From NCBI RefSeq assembly GCF_036669915.1, contig NC_089318.1, positions 17,720,512-17,784,511 of the forward strand: 64,000 nucleotides of DNA. Reading direction: 5' to 3'. Shown here piece after piece: positions 24,926 through 34,499 of the stretch. The translations under genes and the position numbers were made by a program. This stretch comes from Pocillopora verrucosa. Lineage: Eukaryota > Cnidaria > Anthozoa > Scleractinia > Pocilloporidae. Under the pieces are notes generated by a model that searched no databases, was not told the origin of the DNA, and was given only the letters and a program-made list of their open reading frames with translations. The stretch's first letter is position 1; each line of letters starts with the position of its first letter.

Positions 24926-25360
24926 AAGAATCGCTTTTTAAAAAATTACGAAACGATCTTGCGCAGATGAAGGAAATGTTCAAGAAAAAACATGAAGATG
25001 TTGAGGTCATTTTCTCGAAATTGGTGGCGGTTTACCCAGTACTAACCGTCGCTTAAAATGATTGACCTGATTTGGTTTCCAAGAAAGACAGGAAAACCTC
25101 ACCCAGCAAAAATGACGCAGAAAAACTGAAAGACAGTATTCAATGAAATGAAATATTTGCTGACTGCACTAATATACGATTGAATCTTGACAATGAAGAT
25201 GGATGCATGAAAACACTTGTAAGTAGACTTGATCAAGCTCAAAGGGACACAAGGAGACGTAATGTGTTTTTTTTTCAAACTTGTAGGGATAGGTTTTGAA
25301 GTGATTAAAAGGAATTTCAGGAAAGAAAATGTCGCAACTATGGAAGTTGACTGATTGTTC
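24926..25360 (+). pseudogene. Decayed unidentified coding fragment
   Basis: The frame reads LAQMKEMFKKKHEDVEVIFSK-like, then stops in TVA-stop at 25056. The following 300 bp match the reverse complement of 46590-46860 but have lost the frame. The first part also survives at 17085-17144, cut by the tandem-duplication junction. The family is not recognised. Confidence 0.4.
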
Positions 25361-25834
25361 ACAAGCCCAGGCTTATTTTTTGATCAATCTTGTTGAGTTA
25401 ACTGAAAAGTATAACAAGTTAGCTTTCAGTGATTTACCAATGCGCTTTTTTAAGACTAATCTGAAGATTTTCAGGACTATTTGTAGAAGTGATCCCGATA
25501 TTTTTATCTAATACTTTTTGTGCCTTGGATACCTATCCAGCGCATAAAGTTTAATTCTGTTGAATTTGCATATCTTTAGAATTTATGTCGAGAAATAAAC
25601 AGAGAAAAGCCATTTAATTTTCTTTCAAATTCAATCTTACTTCGTTATTTTTTCGATCATCTTCTTTTATCTGTTCTCCTATAGCGTCAACATGAACCTT
25701 AGATGAGATTTTTGCTTTATTTTTCAACTGTCTTTTCAGTGATTCATACAGCTTAATCTCGTGCAACATTGAGTTGAACTCCATATTAGAGATAGAATTA
25801 TTTTCAATCGCCTTTGAAAACGACCTGCTTACTG
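25361..25834. other. Sequence outside the inverted duplication, no confirmed gene
   Basis: On the minus strand 25614-25834 is open and reads as a Lys/Glu-rich helical segment (FSKAIENNSISNMEFNSMLH and onward) ending at 25614. The same frame runs on into antisense Penelope sequence, so the long ORF is chimeric. The Lys/Glu-rich part could be the end of another transposon protein; I do not recognise it. Confidence 0.3.
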
Positions 25835-26480
25835 ACAAATTTGGAACTTTCAAATGTGCTCGCTCACGATGCAAACTTGTCCTTTCATTTATAACGTAGA
25901 GAAAATGTCGGGACCCAAGAGATCCATTAAGATCACTGATCACTTTAAGTGCACCTCCACCAATGTTATTTATTGCATAACCTGCAATTATTGCAAAAAG
26001 TTACACATGGGTGAAACAGGAAGACGACTATGTGACCGATTCCGAGAACACCGTTCACGACGTAGAAAGAAATGACAGTGACGCATCTAAACCAGTCGCC
26101 AGACACTTTAGTCTCCCTAATCATTCTTTACAGCTTAGGGCAGTTTTCGGCCTTTCCCTCCATCTTGGCAGTTCGGAAAGCCGTAAAACAATTGAACAAA
26201 AATTTATCTTCCAAATCGGCACTCTTAATCCTCACGGTATCAACGAGCGCTTTTCATTCACCAAATTTATTTTTATTTTCTCGTCACCATATTCCCTTCA
26301 ATAGTGTAGCTCCATTTTCTGCATATAAACCCACACACAACCCACAATTCTTTCCATCGCTCTGACGAAAGGCTAACGCTTAAAACGTTAGCTTTTAAAC
26401 TCTTTACGGTGGCTAATTTACGTTTTCAACTCAGTTGTTAACATTAAATTACATGTGTTTGCCTACTCTGTTATAGTCAT
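25835..26480 (+). mobile_element. Penelope-like retroelement 3' fragment (GIY-YIG endonuclease)
   Basis: The frame reads MSGPKRSIKITDHF, then VIYCITCNYCKKLHMGET with the Cys cluster and the RxxxH residues DRFREH. This is the C-terminal GIY-YIG module of Penelope-like elements. A frame change near 26035 is needed to continue into HFSLPNHS, LSLHLGSSESRKTIEQKF and IGTLNPHGINERFSF, with a stop at 26302-26304. A non-coding tail follows to about 26480. The reverse-transcriptase part is missing because the duplication edge cuts it at 25835. Non-autonomous relic. Confidence 0.88.
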
Positions 26481-26559
26481 GGTGTATTCATAGAACAAAG
26501 CAACTGTACTTTTTCACATTTCGCTATTAGGGCAATCTCGTGAAAGCTAGCCCTTTCAT

Positions 26560-27410
26560 TGTTAAGGATCGATAGTCATAATATTGTCCATTCCAAGGCA
26601 ATTCCTTTAACGAAGGAACTGTTATCTTTTGCAACACACGGTGGAAGGTCTGAAATCACAACCCTTGCTGATGTTCGCCTAATGAATAGGTGAACACCAA
26701 CAGGGAGCAATGCTGCACGTAATTTGCCGTGACATTTTTTATACCTATCCCGGAAAAGCGGTGTCAAAAAAATAATTTCCGAACCGATATTAAAAGACCG
26801 AAAGATCAATCTGAGATAGAAAAGACTTCGAAAATGCCGTAACTCAGCTCAGACATGACACATGTGTAAAAGTTTTGCATATTATTGCTGATGGTACGAT
26901 AGTTATCACTCGGCTACCAGGCTTGGATATAAGTCAAAAGAGATGAAAACAAATTGCCAGAAATTCGTAGTACTTTTAACCTGATTTCAGCTAAATTTTC
27001 TATTCGCTCTGTTGAAACGATACGACTGTAATTCTTAGAACAAAATGTGAAAAAAAGATTGGAAAATAATTTACAAACTAATAAGATACACGAAAAAATT
27101 TCTCTGATTGGTTAAATTAAATACAGTTTTCAGGTAATTCGATGCAGAAGAGGGTTAATTCAGTGCAAAGGAGTAACTAACCAGCCTGAATAATTCCTTG
27201 AACTGTTTAGCCGGACTTTGAACTTTTTTGCGCCTTAAAGAAGTGAAAATATCATTGCATATTATTGTTTTGATCGTAAGCGGTTATTTTGACCGAACGC
27301 ACAATGTCAAGTGCAGGGTTTGAATAAATTATTTTTGCACTTGATGCTCGCGCTTTGCCTCTGCATAATTATGATAAGCTATCTCAAAATTTTCATTTAT
27401 ATTATTAATA
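26560..27410. other. Duplicated non-coding block with ORF relic
   Basis: A minus-strand 77-codon frame at 26576-26809 (containing KCHGKLRAALLPVGVHLF) has a mirror at 42632-42898 (+). The downstream continuations differ and neither shows a known domain. Positions 26830-27300 include about 285 bp not found in the right arm. No gene recognised. Confidence 0.4.
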
Positions 27411-27411
27411 C

Positions 27412-27551
27412 GTAATCACATGATTTTTCTCGTGCAATTTGGAGTAAATAAGCACTTGTAAATTTTTTCAAAGACCACGAATTTTGTTAGTCTTTGAAAA
27501 AAATTTACTCCTGCTTATTTATTCCAAATTGCACTCGAAATCATCTGATTA
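27412..27551. mobile_element. Foldback MITE-like palindrome (about 140 bp)
   Basis: Two arms of about 63 bp, starting GTAATCACATGATTTTTC and ending in the near-complement, surround a 13-bp centre (ACGAATTTTGTTA). The right arm of the large inverted duplication carries a copy at 42105-42247. Confidence 0.75.
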
Positions 27552-27589
27552 CCAAGACAACCATATGAAAAGCTAATATTCTTAACTTT

Positions 27590-28015
27590 ATCACCCGGAT
27601 AAATAAATTCTCACAGAGTCGCAGTTTAAAAAAGCCAAGTTTCTCCACTGTTTCAGGGGTGCCAAACGATTGCACTATTTTAGTTCCCAATGAAACACCC
27701 GGAGATATAAATTCTCACAGAGTCGCAGCCTAAAACGACCAGCCTTCTCTGCTATTACTATTTCAGGGATGCCAAATGATTGCACTATATTTTAGTTCCA
27801 CATGAAACACCCGGAGAAATAAGTTCTCACAGAGTTGCATCCTGAAAAAGCCAAGCTTCTCTGCTGTTTTAGGGATGCCAAACGATTGCGCTATTCTAGT
27901 TCCCAACGAAACACCCGGAGAAATTCTCACAGAGTCTCTGCCTGAAAAAGCCGAGCTTCTCTGTTGTTTCAGGGATGCCAAATGATTGCGCTATTTTAGT
28001 TCTCAATGAAACAAC
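27590..28015 (+). repeat. Satellite-like tandem repeat, 100-112 bp unit, four copies
   Basis: AGAGTC/AGAGTT landmarks fall at 27615, 27719, 27831 and 27931. Each unit includes a CACCCGGAGAAATAAATTCTCAC-like start and a CAGGGATGCCAAACGATTGC-like end. The mirror array is at 41745-42070. Confidence 0.9.
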
Positions 28016-28614
28016 ATGAATGAACTGGTCACATGAATAAAATCTTGTAACCAGCATGAATAAAACGTAACAGCTTTGGTGGGAGTGACAGGAGACCGTT
28101 CTTTGTTTTGTTTTTTTTTCACTCTCTCGTTTTTAATTTTATGAGTTACCGGAGCCGTGGTAATACAAACCCTTGTTCCAGTAAACCATGTTTAATGAAG
28201 CCAAACGCTTTATCATTAAAATCGTTAAATTTTTGCAAACTGTTTAAGAAGACCTGCAGCGTACGATGGAGACGATTGTTTATTCAAAAAAACAACGCAT
28301 CCATAAAGATTTTTTGTGATCCGCTGTTTGTCCATAATTGCAGCCTTCGACAGCTTTCCTCTAAATAACCGGCATTAAGTTATTTAAGCCTGAAGAGTCT
28401 TCCCCCCGCAGAGTACCGATGAGGAAGTCTTTCATATTATCAATAAGCTTATGGCTTTCTGTTGATTATGTAATATCAAGTAAAATTATTAGCTGCTGTA
28501 TGAGCTGCGAATTGAGAGAGTAGTATGTAAAATAACTTTTGCATCAGTTTAGTAAAGTGATGCTGGAAAACCAGGAATGGAGTGAGCAAATCCATTGAAA
28601 TGATCCGTTGGAAA

Positions 28615-29079
28615 AATCATTCACCGAATTTTACCAACGAATAGCTTGTTACACAAAATGAAAAAAGTTGCTTCGCCCTCCTGTCCCTTTTGTCCTTCTG
28701 AGTGTCGGACCCTGTGGCATTTGTTTATAAACTGCATGCACGCAAGTTCCTTTTGGAATAGATTCCAGGAGTGGTACTCAATCTCTAGTAATACGAAACT
28801 GCTACTGTCAGAACTGGAGGTTATGTTCGGAATTATTCGCTGTCACACCTACTGTTTATTCCTCAACCATCTCATTATTTTAGGTAAATATTTCTTATAT
28901 GTTAACGTTTTAAATACCATAACGTACCGATTCGATGACTTTGTCTCGCTTGTGCACGAAGTAATTAATCTAGAAAAATATATTGCAGTCACTCGTAAGA
29001 AGTAAGTATAGTGTTAGTACATATGTAAGTTTTAATAAATAGAAAAAAATTAAAATTAAAATTAAAAAATAAATAAATA
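28615..29079 (+). mobile_element. L1/Tx1-like LINE 3' fragment
   Basis: The fragment encodes the C-terminal end of a LINE ORF2: RILPTNSLLHKM, then a zinc-knuckle-like CPFCPSECRTLWHLFINC, ending EKYIAVTRKK at 29005. An A-rich tail with AAATAAATAAAT follows. It is flanked by AATGATCCGTTGGAAA (about 28599-28614) and AATGATCCATTGGAAA (about 29080-29095), a target duplication of about 15-16 bp. The empty site is visible in reverse near 38325 and 59780. Confidence 0.85.
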
Positions 29080-29898
29080 AATGATCCATTGGAAATCATG
29101 GGAGCATAAACGAATGAACTCAGATTTTCTAAACATTTATTACGGAGTGTCCACTTAAGTGACCTTACTTGACCAAGTGGTAAAGTGGCAGATGTTTAGT
29201 ATGTAAATTGTTGTAATAAAGAAGTTTCCAGTGCTGCAAAAAACTCTAAGAACTTTTTAATACGTGACCCACGTGCGTCCTGGCTCATAACGCGGACGAG
29301 ATGCGAGATTGCTACACTAGACTTGTCTGAAGAGGAACATAATAATACTCTCTTGAAATGTCAACAACCATTAGTTTGTTTTTCCAATAGATATCCAGCT
29401 GACTCTGTATTGGTACTTAAACTACTAAAATGAAAGGAACTAATATCAATGAAAATCGTCTTTTTAACAGCCTGGGTTGGCTCCATCGGCCTGGCCATGG
29501 TTTGGTTTGCCAGTTTGCTGGCTGGATATCTGGATGTCGCATCACATGTTTTATGGGAGGAATCCTGTGCATTGCAGGTTTGTTAGCGACTTCCTTCGCT
29601 AAAAGCCCCGCTGTCGCGCACTTTACTTACGGTTTGATGTACGGAATGGGAGCGTGTTTCATTTACAACTCTTACTTTCTGGTTGTTGGAACGTATTTCA
29701 AACAAAAACTCTCGTTAGCTGTTGGTATAACCGCATTAGGATCTGGTGCAGCTGTCCTTTACAACGGTCCGTTGCTGTAGGCTTTTTTGGACGCGTTTGG
29801 ATGGAGAAACACGTTTAGAGTGATGACGGCAGCCTTCATTCTTGTTTGCATTTTGAATTTCAATACAAATGTAGTAGAAACAACATCGGAGGTGGATA

Positions 29899-30183
29899 AT
29901 AATAATAATAATAATAATAATAAAAGATTTATACCGCGCCAGTATCCTACTGTTCAAAGGCGCCTACAAGAAAAAAAACTTAAACATTAACACTTAAGAC
30001 AGCTAATATTAATTATAAAAGGCTTTTCTAAAGAGTAAAGTTTTTAATCTACGTTTAAAAACAGACACAGACTGAGCATTTCTAATTTCACTTGGCAAAG
30101 CATTCCATAATGATGGTGCTGCTACAGAAAAGGATCTTGCGCCATATGTTTTCAAGTTATAGGATGGAGAAACCAGAAGGTGC
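29899..30183 (-). mobile_element. Non-LTR element 3' end inserted in pseudo-exon
   Basis: Read on the minus strand, the segment ends GGCGCGGTATAAATC followed by (ATT)n. This closely resembles the 3' end of the L2-like element at 41260-41304. It is about 285 bp with no coding sequence, so it is a severely truncated LINE or a SINE using that tail. It splits the SLC16 exon after SEVD. Confidence 0.7.
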
Positions 30184-31511
30184 TTGAATGATGAAAGTAG
30201 AAACTAAGGGTCGAATCACTTTTTACTGCAGCGCGTGGACATTTCCTGCTTACACTTTTGTCGTCATTTCTATAACGGTTGGAAGTTTTGGCATGTTCAT
30301 TCCAATCATCAATCTGGTTAGTATACAGCTTTTCATAGTATAGCTAATTCTTTCGTCACTTTAAAAGGGAAAAAATATTTGTTAACTGTGTCGATATGGG
30401 CGAAGGTCTACATTCAAGAAAATCTGTATTTTGTATGAGTTCCAGATAATGTTTGCATGAGCACTGCACGATCATGTTAATAATTGTGTGCGACAGTAAG
30501 GATCAACATGCACGGGCTGTATCAGGTTATGTGTTATGCGGAAGGTCTCGGTTGTTAAAACATCAGTTAGCCTAGTCAGAAGTTTAAAACCAAATAAACC
30601 CCGTCTTCACAACCTCCAGGCATTTAGCAAGTATTGCCCCGGGATTTTGGTATTATTTCGGACGTGAATAGTCAGCCTGTTCCAACCATCAATGTGAACG
30701 AGGTGCATTGCAGCTATCCGTGTCTACTTACTAACTGCATGGAACAGGCGAGTTACAACTACTTACTCTATGACCCGTACACCAAGTCAGTTTACAACTT
30801 TTTCAAATACAATCCTTTTTAAATTTGGACGTTTATTTTGAAGATCTGTGGAATAATGGGAATTCCCTCTGTCGTCTCCTCGTCTCTCCGTATGCTCTAT
30901 TGACAAATTTATGAAGCCACAATCTGTATAAATCCTAACTAGGTCAAATATTATGAAGATCTTGGGATCAAGGCGCAGAGTGCCTCTCGATTGTTGATCT
31001 TCATTGGCATTACCTCATCCCTAGCACGGATTCTGTCAGGAAAACTGTGCGAAAATCCAAAGATTAACCCAGTATTTGTTTATCAGTCGTCACTGTTTGC
31101 CGGTGGCGTATCTGCTCTCCTGTTATCTTCTGCAACCAAATACTGGTCTTTAGCTGTGCTTATGGAACAAGCGACGGAATTTTTATATCAACATCGTGTT
31201 ACATCTTACTTAGTTGTGTGGACAAAAAAGGAAATACAGCTTCATTCTGTATCGAATGCCTGCTTTACTCGTTTTCAGCAGCGACTTGCGGACCAATTGC
31301 TGGCAAGTATTTCTCCACACAGCAGTTAAATGCTACCCTCCTAAAAGCCATTTCGTTTGAACTTAGGACGCCTGCATGATCATGTACTTGTTATTCAACG
31401 GTTTTTTTCTGCGTAAAAAAAGGATTTCTGTCATTTAACGGTGTGAAAACGTAGATCCCTTTCTTTCAAAGTAAAGGAAAAGATGTACTGTATAGAGAAT
31501 GATACATGGGT

Positions 31512-31597
31512 GGTTGTAGACATGCAATTTCTCTTCGAGTGTTCGACTCGATAGCTTACGAGTGAGCTATCGAGTTGAACACGAGAAGAAAAATTTC
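31512..31597. repeat. Short foldback, AACTCGATAGCTCACTCG-type
   Basis: CTCTTCGAGTGTTCGACTCG and the near-complement meet around TACGAGTGAG. A copy sits in intron 3 of the intact SLC16 gene at about 57515-57592, so it predates the duplication. Confidence 0.7.
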
Positions 31598-33210
31598 TAT
31601 CTACATGTTACCTACAAGAGAAGTCGTCTTTATTAATGAATGAAAAAAGATAGGCGATGCAAGGCTCAAGATGAAAAATGCTTTGAATCATTACAGCACT
31701 CGAAACAATGGGCATAACTTTCAATTTACAAAATTATCAGTTCTTGACTTTTTACCCTCCACAGAAGCAATCGTTTCAGGTACACGGCCAAAATCGGCCT
31801 TCTTGCAAACTCGCCTTCCAGAAGTCGATTCTCTCGGTAACGTGTCAGCTGCTTATTAGTGATGTTAAATGCACGTGAAAAATCATCGGATTTTTTTCAC
31901 TTGTGTTGTTACAGCTTCTACCGCAGTTTACACGATAAATGGCTCTCACGTAACAGTAAATGCCCCATAGAATTTCTTTGCTAGGTAGCTTTGAGAAAAA
32001 TAGTCGTGGTGCGAAATAGAACGCAGAAATATAATAATTTCTCCTTTTGTCTTCTCTTCTTTCTGTATTCACTTTTGAAAAACTACATCATCGTTACTTA
32101 ACACCAGTATTAATTTTACCCAGGTCAAGTACTGTGAGGATCTTGGGATCACAGCGCAAAGTGCCTCTCGACTGTTTATCTTCATTGGCCTCACCTCATC
32201 ACTTGCACGAATTCTGTCCGGAAAACTGTGCAATAATCCAACGATTAACCCAGTATTTGTTTATCAGTTGTCGCTGTTTATCGGTGGTGTATCTGTGCTC
32301 CTGTTACCTTACGCAACCAAATATTGGGCCTTAGTTGTATTTAGTTGTGCATATGGAACAAGCGATGGAATTTTTATATCAACAGCCAATTACATCCTAC
32401 TTAGCTGCGTGGATGAAAAGAGAAAAACTGCTGCATTTTGTATCGAATGCCTGCTTTATTCATTTTCAGTTGCGACTGGCGGACCAATCGCTGGTAAGAC
32501 TTTCTCTGATCTCAGATCTGTAGAGGTTCTCTCCTCCGATTGCCTCTGAACTATAGACCATTTCATGTACCTGTCCTTAGATTCCTTTCTCTTAAATTAG
32601 GCGGAAAAAGCATGAAAAGGCTTTTGCATAGCAGTTCATATGCCCATTACAGGTTCTTTGCATGGCAGCAATCGGTAAAAGATGCTCATAATGCGAAAAA
32701 GGAAAATAGGAAATAGAAGGAAGAGATAGAATGTTTGTACAAAGAATGACAGTTTCTCCAGCTATCAGCCACTGACTTTAAAAATACCACACTTCGGGAA
32801 GTTTAAATGTTTGAAAATGTTTACGCTATCGAAATCGTTCTAATTTCATGACTGCCTTTGCATTTCCAGTATCTTTTCCATATCATGACCTGTTCAATAA
32901 ATGACAAGTTCTGAACAGGCCCCTGAGGAGGGCCCATGGGAACAACTGAATAACTTGTCTCGCAACGCTTTCTCTGAAAGTCTCTCTTGTATCTTTTGCA
33001 TCTTTATTCTCCACAGGTTTAATGGCAGATCAAACAGGAAACTATATCAGTTCGTTCAAAATGACTGGTGGTGTTTTGATGTTAGCATTTGTTATTCCCT
33101 TTGCATTGATTTTCATCAACAGGAGAAAGTCTTCAAGTCAGTCTAACAGTGCCGGTCAAGAGAAGTTTGTGACGAGGAAGCAACAAACACTACTCCTAGA
33201 GCAAATGTGA

Positions 33211-34156
33211 CAGTCAATGACTTTCCTAATAACTAAAAATATATCATATCATTACTTGAGATTTAAAGACTTTTTTTTAGTTTCAACGTTGCCAACCTTT
33301 TTTAGTCTGTTGACCAGAGTCTTCAGAGTAACAGCCACTCGTCTTAGGAGCCTCGTTGGCTCGGTATATAGTAATCTGATGCACGCTGTTAGGTGAAGAG
33401 CGTACAATTTGTTCTCCTTTGAGATAAATATTTTTGAAAATCCGATTTTTGTTAAAAAGCGTTGGTAACTGGAACTTGTGATAAAAATAGATTGTATGTT
33501 CTAACACGTAGCTACCGGTACGGAGTGCTTTGATTTCTGCCACAGTGAAATTTCAGAGGTTAAATTATTGCAACACTAACGGGCAATGGGCTCTTTTCAC
33601 GTGCGACTTTATGTGACGTCATTAGAAGCGTAAATATCTCGCATGATAAAAAACAACAACAGAAGCAAACTGCACATACTTTTTTACCTTACGTCACTGA
33701 CAGAATGATGACATTTCTCCATCTCTGTCGCGCTCGCCAACAATTACTTGTAGTATTGAAAACTGCATGAACGCGACTGTATCGTAAGATTCCTAGCTAC
33801 GCAAGAGTGATTTTTTAAATGTTTTATTTTTAAAAGGCCTCTCAGCATATTCCAAGTGAGCATACAGATCACAAAATGTACGAGCGACTCATGTGATTAT
33901 TTTTCTAGTATAACTTCAATAAAACTACCCACGCAAAATCGTATCTAAGAGACCACACCGGTCATTATTTATCTTAAGGGAAAAGGGGTTGGGAGATTTT
34001 AGGGGATGACATGGTTTCCAGGGGACGGAGTGGGGATCAGTTGTCGCTGACAGAGTCGAAAGAGGGGGGGGGGATATAGAAAATTTACTGCAGCAGAAGA
34101 CATTTAAAACAACGAAAACATTAAACGACTCTCGTGTGACTGTCCTCGCTCACCGT
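33211..34156. other. Non-coding centre of the inverted duplication, left part
   Basis: No gene is visible. Positions 33830-34560 match 54780-56030, where a SINE cluster has been inserted. The uninterrupted site, with CTTCAATAAAACTA, is at about 33913-33926. Confidence 0.6.
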
Positions 34157-34159
34157 GGA

Positions 34160-34232
34160 GTCTCTGTGGCTCAGTGGCTAAAGCGTCGGAGCCCGGAATC
34201 CGAAGGTCTGAGGTTCGATTCCTCATGAGGAC
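34160..34232 (+). mobile_element. tRNA-Arg-like SINE head
   Basis: The 73-nt segment has an A box (TGGCTCAGTGG) and B box (GGTTCGATTCC), a perfect five-pair T stem around TTCGATT, and a TCGGA/TCCGA anticodon stem. The acceptor stem has a mismatch and several G-T pairs. The anticodon loop is eight bases with no T33, so a functional tRNA is unlikely. A non-tRNA tail (TTTTTTCTTTGTCCCACG) follows, as expected for a tRNA-derived SINE. A CCG-type arginine tRNA ancestor is my best guess. Confidence 0.6.
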
Positions 34233-34368
34233 TCAGGATTTTTTCTTTGTCCCACGTTCGTGACAAGACGAACAAAAATCTTTCTCTACACTTCGATTTC
34301 TTTCCCGTTTCTCAAAATAAACAAGTCATTTTTTATTCTTATTATATCAAACTCATACTGCTCGTTCG

Positions 34369-34497
34369 GTCAAGACAGCTGAATATTAGCATCGTTTCTT
34401 TTTTTGCGTTTTTCTGAACTTTGACTTGTCACAGTCCATAAAAACGCAAAAAAGAAAAAAAAAAAAAGAACTCTGCCAATATCCAGCCATCTTGACC
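34369..34497. mobile_element. Foldback MITE-like element with GGTCAAGA termini
   Basis: The left end GGTCAAGACAGCTGAATATT and right end AATATCCAGCCATCTTGACC are near-complementary. Poly-T and poly-A tracts with GCGTTTTT/AAAAACGC flank the centre. A second copy is at 55882-56003. Confidence 0.75.
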
Positions 34498-34499
34498 TC

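Larger units (their letters stand above)
17145..24998. repeat. Tandem duplication unit B (7854 bp)
   Basis: This is the direct repeat of 8630-17144. It lacks about 0.9 kb corresponding to 10385-11300, and its minisatellite is longer. The junction reads AGATGTTATATTA, combining the right-end flank (AGATGTTGAGG at 24997) with the left-end flank (GAGTGTTATATTA at 8627). Confidence 0.9.
25835..30400 (+). repeat. Large inverted duplication, left arm
   Basis: This arm matches 37300-43533 in reverse complement. Shared blocks, in order, are the Penelope-like 3' end, a segment coding SDLPPCVAKDNSSFVKGIA-like frames, a foldback element, a 100-112 bp satellite, SLC16 intron 1 and the SLC16 exon 2 copy. 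The left edge is sharp at AATTTGGAAC (about 25835). Unshared insertions include 28615-29079 and 29899-30183. Confidence 0.85.
29471..33210 (+). pseudogene. SLC16-like transporter, broken plus-strand copy with duplicated exon 3
   Basis: Exon 2 (29471-30316) has an 11-bp-type deletion after AGYL, an in-frame TAG where the intact gene has a Gln codon (near 29778), and a LINE/SINE tail inserted at 29899-30183. A first exon 3 (30943-31302) has a frameshift after TKYWSLAV and a GC rather than GT donor. A second exon 3 (32124-32493) is fully open, exactly 370 nt as in the intact gene (VKYCEDLGITAQSASRLFIF). Exon 4 (33017-33210) is open and in phase, with a different C-terminus (RRKSSSQSNSAGQ, then stop). 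No plus-strand exon 1 is visible upstream. The locus cannot encode a full transporter, but its last two exons are unusually well preserved. Confidence 0.85.

Noticed and set aside
25614-25943. 109-codon minus-strand protein
   Set aside because: Its first third is antisense to the Penelope GIY-YIG coding strand, so the frame is a chimera across a duplication edge.
27763-27981. 72-codon minus-strand frame
   Set aside because: It lies wholly within the 100-112 bp satellite; its internal repetition mirrors the units.
30634-30822. 62-codon plus frame and its counterpart at 58220-58456 as an extra SLC16 exon
   Set aside because: Phases of exons 2 and 3 join perfectly without it, and the frame is not kept between copies.
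34160-34232. Functional tRNA-Arg gene
   Set aside because: Eight-base anticodon loop without T33, weak acceptor stem and a SINE-like tail.
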